NCBI GenBank assembly: GCA_027946365.1
Contig: JAPEUQ010000003.1
Coordinates: 1,612,001-1,676,000, forward strand
Reading direction: 5' to 3'
Length of the DNA: 64,000 bases
From: Kalmusia sp. IMI 367209
Lineage: Eukaryota > Ascomycota > Dothideomycetes > Pleosporales > Didymosphaeriaceae
Positions 1 to 9,377 of the stretch are shown here, piece by piece. The notes beneath the pieces are model-generated. The model did no database searches, was not told the DNA's origin, and worked only from the letters and a program-made list of their open reading frames with translations. Within the stretch, counting starts at the first letter, position 1; each line of letters begins with the position of its first letter. The translations under genes were made by a program, and so were the position numbers.

Positions 1-112
1 GGACGCACAACCCCGCTTCGCCCCAGCGCTCGCCGACTTTACCAACCTTTTTCTCTCGTTTCTATGCGCACCGATTTATAGGGAAAAAAAAAGCACCGAA
101 CAGCAAAACAAG

Positions 113-197
113 AGGTCGTGCCCGGAATCGAACCGGGGTTGCCGGAAGCTCCTGAGGTGATCAGAATCCGGAGTGATAACCGCTACACTACACAACC
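113..197 (-). tRNA. tRNA-Gln (anticodon CUG) with a 13-nt intron
   Basis: Reading the minus strand from 197, a complete cloverleaf folds. The 7-bp acceptor stem is GGTTGTG with CACGACC, including one U-G pair. The anticodon stem is CCGGA/TCCGG and the T arm is CCCGG-TTCGATT-CCGGG. The anticodon loop reads TTCTGA and is then interrupted by 13 nt before the final loop base, which is the canonical position (after base 37) for a nuclear tRNA intron. The anticodon is CUG, so it decodes CAG glutamine codons. Total length is 85 nt including the intron and discriminator base. CCA is not encoded, as expected in a eukaryote. Confidence 0.93.
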
Positions 198-1199
198 AGA
201 TGGTTGTTATCATTTGATTTGATGGGAAGATTTAAGCAAGGTAAAATATATATACAGAAAATTTGAGCACCAAGAAGAAACGACGGGGCTGATTTTTTTC
301 GGAGGGGCTGAATGGTGGGGGGAGACGATTGGTGGGGCAATATTGATGTGTCAGTGGGACGCGATTCGTGAGGCGATTGGTCCGTCGTATTTTGTCGGAG
401 GGGAGGTGTGACCATCGATTGGGGTTTGAACTCGTATACAATCTATTCTTTATACTCGTGCCTTGTATCGAGACTGTTGATGGGAATAGATGCACTATTG
501 TTATTGAGCTTTGCTCAGTCTCTTTAGAGTAGCAGGTTCTTCTTACAGGTCGTGTGTGCAGAGACAATGCCGGTATGTCTGGCGACGAGATTCAGACGAC
601 TTGCGTTAGTAGCCGTCAAGAAAGTGTGTTGACATTGTTAGAAGCCCTCAGGTTCGGACTCCATACTGTCAAGTGTGCGGTCGGACGGAAGGGCGATCTA
701 ATCTAATGTAGAAGGAATATCTGATATTGGCTTACGATGAAGGGGTTTGAGGTGATCTATGTATTCGTGTCTACCGTGGCAAAATGTTCGTTCTGCTCTA
801 CGTATTTTTTGCATACATTTCAGAAGCATGCAAGTCTGCGGAGACTCAAGAGTAGTGTTACTATCGCTACACTTACAAAAATCATGGGGTCAAGGCACCA
901 CCTAAAAAAAGAGACCTGTAAAGATGGTACACCTAACAGATCCTTCATTCGAGCTGACATGTCCCAAAAGAGTTCCAATGCAACAAGACAAATCTGTCGT
1001 CGTCGGTGAATCAAACCTACCAAACTAGTATTGCATTTCTTCTTTTCCCTTGTTCGCTGTGTCAAATCCTGATCAGTGCCATTTTGAGCCGTATACGCCA
1101 GTGCTGCAAGCCTTCCAGATATCATAACGCCGCCCAATGCATCATATCGAAGCCTCGCCCATCATCTCATCTATCACGAACGCCACACATTCCAACTTC
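198..1199. other. Gene-free stretch
   Basis: About 1 kb between the tRNA and the 3' end of RRS1. Only short open frames on both strands are present, with no splice-compatible protein of recognisable family. I see no repeat or structured RNA here. It presumably holds the RRS1 3' UTR and tRNA flanks. Confidence 0.5.
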
Positions 1200-1929
1200 T
1201 TAACCAGTCTTTCGAGCGTTCCGCTCATTAGAGCGCTGCTTCCTCTCATTCCGCCTGATCTTCTCCTTGCGCACAGCCCGTCCTTCTGCGCGCGCATCGT
1301 GTGCCTCTCCAGTCTCCTTCTCCTTCTTCTCATCGACCTCAACGAGCCACTCATTGTCGCCCTCTTTGTTCTTGCCCTTGTAACCCCACCGCGGCACCCA
1401 CTCGCCACTCGCTTCGTCGTAAACAAGCTTGGTCTTGTCCTTGGTCTTGGTGATGCCCTTCTTCTTCGCGAAGAGCTCCCATTTGGTGGGCGGCTTTTCG
1501 GCCGGAATAGGCTTCTCGCGGGGTAGTAGAGTGGTGCAAGGCGGGAGGACGAGATGGACACCATCTGAGGTAGATTTGATGTCGCAGGTAGTGAGTAGCT
1601 GGTTAATTAGGGCTTGGGCGGCGTCGCGGGCGTTCGCGGCAAGGGCTTCTTCGTCGGCGTCGCGAGCCACCGGATTGGGATCATTTGCAAGTAGGTTCCC
1701 GAGATCGAAAGTGTAGGGGTTGGACTTGTCGACTGTGACTGGTCTAGTTAGGTTAGCGGTTTGCGGACTGTGTGCTACGAGTTGGAGAAAGGCACCTTCG
1801 GCTTGCCAGTGTGGAGTCTGTCATAGACATGGCTGCTTTCGGCGGCGAAGCGATGTCCATCGCGCCAGCATCGTTGTCGGCAAGCTGATCTCCTAGTGAA
1901 ACACCACCGTCCATCTCCGTATCAGACAT
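1200..1929 (-). CDS. RRS1: Ribosome biogenesis regulatory protein Rrs1
   Basis: Two exons: 1796..1929 and 1200..1743, giving 225 aa. The 52-nt intron has a GTGCCT donor, a GCTAACC branch site and a CTAG acceptor. It joins an AG to A so that an Arg-Pro-Val-Thr-Val-Asp frame continues. The hallmark of the family is the central block [11 protein letters not shown] followed by KLVYDE, then [11 protein letters not shown], and a basic, Lys/Arg-rich C-terminal tail. Rrs1 works with Rpf2 in the nucleolus to load 5S RNP onto pre-60S particles; yeast Rrs1 is 203 aa, so the length fits. The start ATG at 1929 opens an acidic N-terminus (MSDTEMDGG). It lies about 220 bp from the divergent RSM23 start, so the two probably share a promoter. 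Confidence 0.9.
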
Positions 1930-2148
1930 GGCGAACAGTATAGTAGAAGCTTCTGCGCAACTTGAGCGGTGATGGAAATACTAGGCCAGGCTCTCAGATA
2001 ATTTTTGGCTGCGGGACAAGCAGCTAGCCTGTTGGGGCACTAGCGCTTCAGCGGACCTCCGAGCTTTTTGGATGGCAGCGACTTTCATCCATCAGCCAGC
2101 ATCACATCCAGCTCGCCATTGCAGAGGCCGCGAGCCTCGATTTCCACA

Positions 2149-3662
2149 ATGCCTCCGTCGATATGCCTGCGGAGCTTCTCCCAGCTTTCTCTTGATACAA
2201 CGGCCCGGACATCGATCGCGTCGCGAAGCCTGCTCGTTCCCCAAACCGCTTTCTTTTCCACATCGGCGGCGCGTTATGCCAACCCACAACCGAAGAGGAA
2301 GGGCATGGTTGCACCTGCTAAAAAGGGAACCAAGACACTGAACGTCAAGAAGGGTAGGAGTTCGGCACAGGACACGGGAAAGCGACCTGCGCCAGGAGAG
2401 CGCAAAGCCGCGAGGAAGCGCATTGTCCTCACTAACGATAACGCATTGGAGGTCTCGTCGCTTAAAGACCTGGACAAGGCGACGGCACTGAGCGAAGCCA
2501 ATGAAGGCCAGGTCAGGGGGATACCCGAGGGAACCGTAGATGCACTGCGAGCTGTGGAAGCGTTCAAGACAACACAGGGGTGGAGTCTCTTCAGGAGACC
2601 GGCAACGTTGGTACGAAAAGAGACGGTTGAACTTGCAAAGATTCTTCGGGAGGCCGAGAGCCAGAAGAAAACAATACGGAGAATTATCAGCGGTGAGAGA
2701 CAGAGCGGAAAGAGCACACTCTTGCTCCAAGGACTGAGCATGGCTTTTTTGAGAGAATGGGTGGTTATCAATCTTCCGGAGGGTGAGTAATCCATATACA
2801 AAGCGTATGCATTCTTTGCTAACAATCGATAGCTCAAGACATCATCAACGCCCACACCGAATACGCGCCCCTCGCCGATAGTCAGCCAATGCAATATACC
2901 CAAGATACATACACCGCGAACCTGCTCAGCCAAATACTCAAGGCAAACAACACGGCCAACAATCCCATCTTCGAGAAGCTCAAAGTTACTACCAAGCCCA
3001 CGCTGCCTCTTCAACTTCCCGCAAATGCCACCCTCAAACAGCTCATCGAGCTCGGCATAGTCAACCCCGAAGCATCGTGGCCTGTCTTCATCGCTCTATG
3101 GCAGGAACTTACACAGCCTGGTCGCCCGCCAGTCATGCTCTCTATTGATGGTACAGCTCACATGATGAAGGAATCCGACTACCTCAATGCTGAAGTGAAA
3201 CCTATTCACTCATACGACCTTACGTTGATCAGGCATTTCATGGATCATCTATCTGGTATCAAGTCCCTCCCCAATGGTGGTGTGATACTTGCTGCAACAT
3301 CACAGTCCAATGCTCCCTCTACTCCCGCGCTCGATTTCTCGGTCCAGGTAGCTGAGACGAGACAAGTTGATCCAGAGAACATACCCCGCTGGAACCCGTA
3401 TAAGAATATCGATCCGCGTGTCATGGAAGCCCTCAAGGATTTGCACAGTCCGACTGCAAAGGGAGACGGTGTGAAGGCAATGGATGTCATCAAGGTCGGT
3501 GGTTTGAGCAAAGACGAGGCACGGTCTATTATGGAGTATTACGCTGAAAGTGGCATGCTCCGCGCTAAAATCGACGACGGCTTCGTGACTGAGAAATGGA
3601 GCTTAGCAGGAATGGGCAACATTGGAGAACTAGAGCGAGCCAGTGTGCGATTAAGGATATAA
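2149..3662 (+). CDS. RSM23: Mitochondrial small-subunit ribosomal protein mS29 (Rsm23/DAP3)
   Basis: Two exons: 2149..2782 and 2833..3662. The 50-nt intron has a GTGAGT donor, a GCTAAC branch site and a ATAG acceptor. The joined frame reads NLPEAQDIINAHTEY, the usual mS29 sequence just after the P-loop region. The Walker A motif is GERQSGKST, and further conserved mS29 segments follow (YTANLLSQIL, PVMLSIDGTAHMM). The protein is a GTP-binding component of the mitoribosome small subunit. The first in-frame ATG of the reading frame is at 2068, but I prefer 2149. From there the N-terminus (MPPSICLRSFSQLS, then several Arg/Ser) looks like a mitochondrial presequence, while the upstream 27 codons do not. 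It is divergent to RRS1. Confidence 0.88.
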
Positions 3663-3749
3663 CCTGTACGATTTGTTCGAGTGTAGGACCGCATTTTGTA
3701 CATTATCAGGGTGTGTAGATTTGTAAAACCACATACTATTCGAAACGCA

Positions 3750-4920
3750 TCAGAGTTTTCCCGCCCGAGCTTCGCTACTCCATCTCTTTAACAGCTGCTT
3801 CGTTCCCTCCCTCACCTCCCTGACAATATCTCCTGCCCTCTTGACTTCCCTCACCAGTCCAACTCCACTACCCGCATACGTTGTCATCCTAGCTTCAACT
3901 CCCCATCCAGCATCGCCTTTCTTTATCTCCTCTTCATACAGCCTCTTATTTTCCTCATCCGACATCCCGCTCACAGCATCCACATAACTCCTATTAATTA
4001 ACCCCCGCCCATTATGGGTCTCCGCCCAGCCCGTCGTGCCCCGCAGCATATCATACACTTTTGTCCTCACAGTCGATTGCCCCCCATCGGTAGCCCTAAG
4101 CACTTCCTCCCGATAACCCTTCGAAATGTTAGCCTCGGGCGAGGCAAGCAGCCGTGTCCCAAGCACTGTGCCATGAGCGCCCAAGGTAAGGGCGGCGGAC
4201 GCGCCACGGGAGTCGATGATCCCACCTGCACCTATCAAGGCTGGACGACAGATGTTTTCCTTCTCACATAATTGAGAAACAGCGTCATCTACTTCCGGCA
4301 AAAGTGACATGAGACTCGCGCCTTGCACGAGGCCGTGGCCTCCTGCATCTGTGCCCTGGACGATTAACACATCTGGTCGGACAGACTGGACTACGGAGAT
4401 GGCTTCGCGCACACTGCCGATTTGGATCCATATCTTCGTCCGTGGCGACGCTTTGCGTGTTTGTGTCGTCCAGTCTTGGAGGGAGGTGAGGGAGGAGGGA
4501 GCGAAGAACCATACAGCTGCGGGTCGGTACCGGGAAATTAGAGGAAGGGCGGTGGAAAGGGAGGCGCCCCAGTTTATGAAGCCGATGCCGATGGGTAGGA
4601 CATCAGTATACTTATGTAGATGACTGTTAGAGAGGAGGGCGCTAGCTGATGAGAGGTCTGTGGAGAGGGTGGAAGTGTCTGTTCCGGAGCCAATGAAGCC
4701 TAAGCCGCCTATATGGTTGTTCAGAACGTGTCATAGAGGAAGAGCGAGGAAGGTTGGGGATGAAGTGGACTATTTTAGGGTATTGAGAGGGGTTTAGGTA
4801 CCTGCTTTAGAGATTTCGACGGCCATATCGGCTAGTGCTATAAGTCGCATTGGTGCGCCTACCACGAGAGGCGTTTGGATCCATGGGTAGTCTCTTTTGA
4901 GTTGTTGTACGCCTTCCATC
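3750..4920 (-). CDS. Nitronate monooxygenase (2-nitropropane dioxygenase family), reading frame broken near the N-terminus
   Basis: FMN-dependent enzyme oxidising alkyl nitronates. Exons are 4802..4920 and 3750..4708, with a 93-nt intron (GTACCT donor, ATAG acceptor). Family marks in order: YPWIQTPLVV, APMRL, SKAGGLGFIGSG (FMN phosphate loop), GIGFINWG, VQGTDAGGHG, ALIGAGGI and GAHGTVLGTRLLAS. The first 19 codons from the ATG at 4920 are in a different frame from the following APMRL block. The switch falls in the AA at 4860-4861, where removing one base restores a continuous 358-aa protein. As read, the only uninterrupted product starts at the ATG at 4850 (335 aa) and lacks the first beta strand. 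Either a one-base assembly error or a real mutation would explain this. Family assignment is firm; which member is not known. Confidence 0.8.
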
Positions 4921-5618
4921 TTGACTCTTGATATATACCTCTTTTAGGCTGGGGTTTCTTCGTGGATTCTTCTAGCTGGTATTCTGTACGAGGCTGAAGA
5001 ATATTGTAGACAATGTGTGCATTTATTTGGCCATTAATACATCTTCGAGCACATGCGTAGAAAACGTTGAACGGATGCAGATGTGAATGGTACTTCTCCT
5101 CGGCTTAGGTCGGCAAAGCGGAAGGTGTTCCGCAACTTCTTTCGGGTGGATCGCGCAACCTCATCAACAACATACGCGACCAGTCGGTGCCATGATATCC
5201 GTGAGATAACACCTCAAGGTAGATTCAGATGCAAAGCTAGCTACCTTTAGTCACATGATATTCTGAGGTAAGACCCTGCGTAGAGCGACTAGTCATAAGG
5301 TTTGGAGACACATCACGAGCTACGACCATGCACGTTGCATTGTTTGAACACATATTTATCATTTGATGAAAGCAACATATACATTTGAAACCATCATTCA
5401 CTAAAAATACTCCACTACCAAAACCCCGAAAAGAACAAAGATATGACCAGAGAAGGAGTGACGCCAATTTACTCCGCCCTCATGCTAAACCAAACAATAA
5501 CTCCATGCTATGCCGTAAGGACCGTGAATGGTAGATGTACATGAGGACTCGCGTCGTGATGAACTAGCCTTCCAGATGATAACGACTCAGATCCGGATCA
5601 ATTTTCATCCCAACCGCT
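4921..5618. other. Gene-free stretch between nitronate monooxygenase and sHSP
   Basis: About 700 bp holding the 5' flank of the nitronate monooxygenase gene and the 3' flank of the small heat-shock gene. I see no open frame with coding character, no RNA gene and no repeat. Confidence 0.5.
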
Positions 5619-6191
5619 TTACTCGATGTTGACCCTGCGCGGCTGCAGTGCCTTCCCTTTGGGAACAACGATAGAAAGGATACCGTTCTTCAGACTCGCC
5701 TTAACAGCATCCTGGTCCACACGCTGGGGGAAGCTGAAGCTGCGGTGGAACTCCCCAACGCTCCTCTCGCTAACCCAATACTTCGGTCCCTCCTCGTTCT
5801 TCTTCGCGACGTCCTGGGAGCCTTGCGTAGTAACTTGCTGCGTATCTTCCTCCTCAACGCTAGGCTTCTCATAGTGATGCCCCTCAATCTTCTTCTGCTC
5901 TTCTCCTTCTGCAATAGCAGCCGGTCGCTCACCCTCTTCTCTCACGGTCTCATGTCTGCCCGACACGGTAAGCGTGTTCGAGTCCGTCCACTCGATGTTG
6001 ATATCTTTCTGCTCGACGCCAGGGAATTCGCCGTGCAGCTCGTACGCATCCTCAACTTCCTTAACGTCGAATTTAGGTGTGAAAGAACGTTGGATGCGCT
6101 CGAAGTCTGGACGGATGACGCGTCGGTCATAGTCGTCCATGAGACGAAAGAGGGGTGCAAATTCTTGCGTGAAGCGCGGGAAGAGAGACAT
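5619..6191 (-). CDS. Small heat-shock protein (Hsp20/alpha-crystallin family, Hsp30 type)
   Basis: Intronless, 190 aa from the ATG at 6191. The N-terminus MSLFPRFTQEFAPLFRLMDDYD is the usual start of fungal Hsp30-type proteins. The alpha-crystallin domain follows: KFDVKEVEDAYELHGEFPGV, then INIEWTDSNTLTVSGRHE. A charged insertion comes next, then the second half (GEFHRSFSFPQRVD, and the IXI-type tail SIVVPKGK). These proteins are ATP-independent holdase chaperones. An in-frame ATG at 6293 would add 34 residues rich in Arg/Thr that could act as a mitochondrial presequence, so a dual-targeted longer form is possible. Heat-shock elements and a TATA box lie upstream at 6460..6488 and 6354..6361. 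Confidence 0.92.
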   Translation of the reverse strand: MSLFPRFTQEFAPLFRLMDDYDRRVIRPDFERIQRSFTPKFDVKEVEDAYELHGEFPGVEQKDINIEWTDSNTLTVSGRHETVREEGERPAAIAEGEEQKKIEGHHYEKPSVEEEDTQQVTTQGSQDVAKKNEEGPKYWVSERSVGEFHRSFSFPQRVDQDAVKASLKNGILSIVVPKGKALQPRRVNIE

Positions 6192-6353
6192 TTTTGGTGA
6201 TGAAATTGTGAGAGTGCGTGCAGTAGGCTTGGTAATGCGGTTGTGTTTGAGGTGGGTCGGGAGTTGGCGGATAGTGGTGCGCAGTGATTGCATAAAAGGC
6301 TTTGATTGTTTTCTGTTGTCTTGATGATGGGCTCAGAGGGGTGTATGGGAGGA

Positions 6354-6361
6354 TTTATATA
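6354..6361 (-). promoter_or_regulatory. TATA box of the small heat-shock gene
   Basis: On the minus strand the sequence reads TATATAAA. It lies 61 bp above the ATG at 6293 and about 163 bp above the preferred ATG at 6191, between the heat-shock elements and the coding region. That is the expected order for an inducible heat-shock promoter. Confidence 0.6.
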
Positions 6362-6459
6362 TTCGCAGAGGATGGAATAGAAGATTCATGATGACGATAC
6401 TGATGGTGCTGGAGATTTCTGGTGTTGTCGTCAAGTGGTCTGATCGAAATGTGAGGATA

Positions 6460-6488
6460 TTCGGCGAATGTTCGGAGGGTTTCTAGAA
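6460..6488 (-). promoter_or_regulatory. Heat-shock element cluster (Hsf1 sites)
   Basis: Inverted 5-bp Hsf1 units are present: TTC at 6460, GAA at 6466, TTC at 6471, then TTC at 6481 and GAA at 6486 (TTCTAGAA, a perfect head-to-tail pair). Five units lie within 29 bp, about 100 bp above the TATA box of the small heat-shock gene. Hsf1 recognises alternating nGAAn repeats. The cluster is seen directly; the binding is inferred. Confidence 0.7.
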
Positions 6489-7116
6489 GGGTCGACAGGA
6501 TACGATCGAACGTAGTGGAAGCAATATTGCATGAGACGTGATCGCTGGGGGTTGAAGATCTTAGATTCCTTAGTGATCGAAGATTGCGAGGGTACCTAGA
6601 CATGATCCAAGTTGTGTGAGGGAATAGAGTGTTCGTAATGAGATGGTCACGTGACCAAATCGGGACCTTACCCAGGGGAATTCTTGCAATAATCGAAAGA
6701 GAGGTGCATACATGCTTCTTTAGAGATAGAAAAAGAGTGTGAACAAAATACTCCCCTTCTACACTAAAACAGCTTGGCGACCGCCTTATGTATCATGCAT
6801 CCGAGGAAATTCCCAGCCGATTCTGAGTCCTAGTATATGCTGAGATTGGAGCAAATCTGCCTCTGTTAGTATTGAAAGCGTTGAGGCTGGAGTATAGTCC
6901 GAGGAGTTCTCGATAGTTGTCCATTGCGCATCATATCCTCTACAATATCGAAAAGCGTCATACTACGCCTCTCTAAAGTCATTATATCTCAAAATGCACC
7001 AAAGACCCAATCTATACCGATGCCAAAATTTCAAAAAGCCTCGGGACCCTCTATTTCCAAAATCAGTCCGTATTCCATAATGTCGTATCGACTCCGCCGT
7101 AGTGCGTTCGCCCTTT
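6489..7116. other. Gene-free stretch upstream of the sHSP promoter
   Basis: About 630 bp between the heat-shock elements and the 3' end of HIS1. It is moderately AT-rich, with no recognisable coding exon or RNA. Confidence 0.5.
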
Positions 7117-8308
7117 TTATTGGGTTCGTGAATTTTCGATCTTCGTCACCAGGATGTCGCAGGCTCCTGCTTCAGTGAGCTCATCCATCACTACGGCAAT
7201 CTTCTTTCGCTCAACCATAGCAGACACTGCTACCCAGCCGTCTGATTCGAGAGAGTTGATTGTTGGCGCACGTTTGCCCGGAGTGATCTTTGCAGCAGCC
7301 TCTAATTTAGGTCGCTCAATGTTGTATGTACAGAGAACATATTTTTGGGCAGCTAAAGAGGTTAGCAATCTCGATCAGTAGAGCTTAATCAGACTTACTG
7401 ATGACTCCCTTTATCCTGGCCGTGATGAGATCGACAAGCTTGGAATCTGAGGGATGTTTTGACTTGATCAAGATCGCGCTTGTGTCGACAACGGTGGAGA
7501 TGGCATGGAGACCGGCAGCGCGCATTGTCTCTCCGGACTCAACAAGGTCGACAATGCCATCTGCCACACCAAGCGCACAAGCAGCTTCGACACTTCCACC
7601 GACATACTTGATGTTCGTCTTAAGCTTTGTTTTTGCCTCACCACTAGCTTCGCCTCCTGCCTGTTGTGCCTCTAATTTCCTGAAGTATTGCTCGGTGAGA
7701 TTTGTGAAACTCGTGACAACATTCTTCCCGATCAAGTCTTCTGGCTTGGTCATGGCACCCTTCTGGGGCACCTGAACCTGCAGCTTGCATCTGCCAAAGT
7801 CGAGATCCAAAACCTCCACCACACCTGTAGTCGCCGTAGGCGGTACGGCGCATTCGTGCTCTGCGACCTGGTCTCTTCCGGTTATGCCAAGATCGACTCT
7901 GCCCTCTCCTACGAAGGTCGGGATATCTGCAGCGGGAAGGAAAATGAGCGCAAGCGGTAGGTTCTTCACGAGTGCGATATCGAGACGCGAGTGGCGGTGG
8001 AATTGAATGTCCGAGCCATGAAGGAGATCCAAGCATGCTTGGTTGAGACGGCCCTCTGTAATGGGTCAGTGTCGCGGTCAATGCAGTGTAGATGGATGCA
8101 TACTTTTGGGGACCGCAAACAATAGGCGATCGTTTAAACTATTTCCCAGCACGTCAGTCATGAACGGCAGACTCCGGCTTCCCATGCGCTGCCTCTGCAC
8201 CACAACGCCGTCGCCATTCGCGCCATTGGTGTCGTTTGTGGATTCAAGGGAGGGCATATTGGAGGAGTGGAGATGAGACGGGAGTACGTACGAATTGACG
8301 AAATCCAT
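7117..8308 (-). CDS. HIS1: ATP phosphoribosyltransferase (histidine biosynthesis, first step)
   Basis: Condenses ATP with PRPP to phosphoribosyl-ATP and is feedback-inhibited by histidine. Best model: exons 8292..8308, 8104..8138, 7399..8055 and 7117..7352, giving 314 aa. Introns close in phase with good donors (GTACGT, GTATGC, GTAAGT) and CTGAC/GCTAAC branch sites. The joined N-terminus MDFVNSLNDRLLFAVPKKGRL matches the yeast pattern. Conserved blocks follow: FLPAADIPTFVGEGRVDLGITG, VQVPQKG, then the PRPP loop GIVDLVESGETMRAAGL, and the C-terminal regulatory domain ending DILVTKIENS. The first intron (8139..8291, 153 nt) has no stop and is a multiple of three, so its retention would give a 51-residue N-terminal insert. 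Gcn4-type sites lie upstream. Divergent to RPS28. Confidence 0.92.
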
Positions 8309-8358
8309 AGCTCTTATTTCGTGCCTCAATCTGGGGTGCGTCTCAGGCGCAAGCCGCG

Positions 8359-8364
8359 GAGTCA
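8359..8364 (-). promoter_or_regulatory. Gcn4/CpcA-type site upstream of HIS1
   Basis: The minus strand reads TGACTC, the core of the general amino-acid control element, 51 bp above the HIS1 ATG. HIS genes are classical Gcn4/CpcA targets, so the position supports function. It is a six-base motif, so chance cannot be excluded. Confidence 0.5.
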
Positions 8365-8541
8365 AGGTCTGCTGGCCTTAGATTGCCGGTGATGCAGAGC
8401 TGCAACGAGTGCCCACGTATGGGGATTTAATTGGATCTGATACGCTCGAGGATGGCTAGGGTGGATGCGAACTGCAGGCGTGCGTGGGACCGATATAAGG
8501 ATTTGTCGTTTTGGTGTGTGTCGGATTGCCCTCACTACTTA

Positions 8542-8547
8542 TGACTC
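8542..8547 (+). promoter_or_regulatory. Second TGACTC core upstream of HIS1
   Basis: A plus-strand TGACTC lies 234 bp above the HIS1 ATG, in the HIS1/RPS28 intergenic region. Together with the copy at 8359 it resembles a general amino-acid control promoter with sites in opposite orientation. Confidence 0.4.
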
Positions 8548-9044
8548 CCGTAGCGTCAAAGAGGGGTGATTCTCTGGGATTGAGAGGCCAATGGCGAGCA
8601 AAGTAACGTGTATCCCTAAGCAAGATACTGTACTTTGCGCTATATAGAGGATTCAAACGCACCACTTAAGAGACTCGAATGCACAACGCAGTGTTGGTGA
8701 GGGCTCCGGTATGCGGACTCAAAATTGATGGACGCGCGCCAATCACAACGGCTCGGTGAAGGCTCGCAGCTGCCCCGCCACAGCCCACCAGAGCCTGCGA
8801 CATGCTGCGTTAGGACTAGCGCATTACGGCGGGCGGTGAGCCGCGGCACAAAATTCGCTTGCCCGGATCCTCTCGCACATCCTTTTTGACCTGGAACCTC
8901 GCCGTCGCTAAAAGTCACCTGCACGTTCAACGCACCACACCGGACCCCCGATAAACTCCCAGTCGCAAGACTTCTCACAGTACGAGCGCCATCGACATAT
9001 ATATACGACATCGGCTCAAGTGCTGACCGCCGCAGTCTACAACC
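8548..9044. other. Divergent promoter region between HIS1 and RPS28
   Basis: About 500 bp of GC-rich DNA proximal to RPS28, ending with a TATATATA-like stretch near 8997-9004. A 372-nt minus-strand open frame at 8640..9011 runs through it but has no recognisable product and is not taken as a gene. Confidence 0.45.
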
Positions 9045-9377
9045 ATGGATACCGCCAAGGTCCCCGTCAAGCTCGTCAAGGTCACCCGCGTTCTCGGCCG
9101 CACCGGTACGTCGTCTGCGGATGCATACTAGATGGAGGAATATATGAATTTGAGGAATGGATTCTGACGAGGACAGGCTCCCGCGGTGGTGTTACCCAGT
9201 GCCGTGTCGAATTCATGGACGACACGACCCGAAGCATCATCCGAAACGTCAAGGGTCCCGGTACGCACACCACACGAACCCATCAGATCAGAACAGAAGG
9301 GCTAATATCAGGCAGTCCGCGAGAACGACATCCTCTGCTTGCTCGAGTCTGAGCGTGAGGCCAGGAGGCTGCGGTAA
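9045..9377 (+). CDS. RPS28: 40S ribosomal protein eS28
   Basis: Three exons (9045..9105, 9177..9260, 9316..9377) encode the full 68-aa protein. It starts [20 protein letters not shown] and includes [13 protein letters not shown] and the end block [20 protein letters not shown]. Length and sequence are nearly invariant among eukaryotes. Both introns split Gly/Val codons after the first base and have GTACG donors and AG acceptors; a TCTGAC branch site is visible in the first and GCTAAT in the second. eS28 lies at the mRNA exit channel of the small subunit. The coding region is only 207 nt and is split into exons too short to stand out as an open frame. Confidence 0.95.

Noticed and set aside
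188..567. Two overlapping minus-strand open frames (75 and 111 codons)
   Set aside because: They overlap each other and the first also runs into the tRNA; no family features and no splice support.
1142..1564. 140-codon minus-strand frame rich in Arg
   Set aside because: It is the alternative-frame shadow of RRS1; Arg/Ser-rich composition arises from Lys/Glu codons read out of frame.
2274..3014. 246-codon minus-strand frame opposite RSM23
   Set aside because: Antisense shadow; the sense frame carries the P-loop and mS29 blocks.
8640..9011. 123-codon frame in the HIS1/RPS28 spacer
   Set aside because: No recognisable domain; it covers the promoter-proximal region of RPS28.
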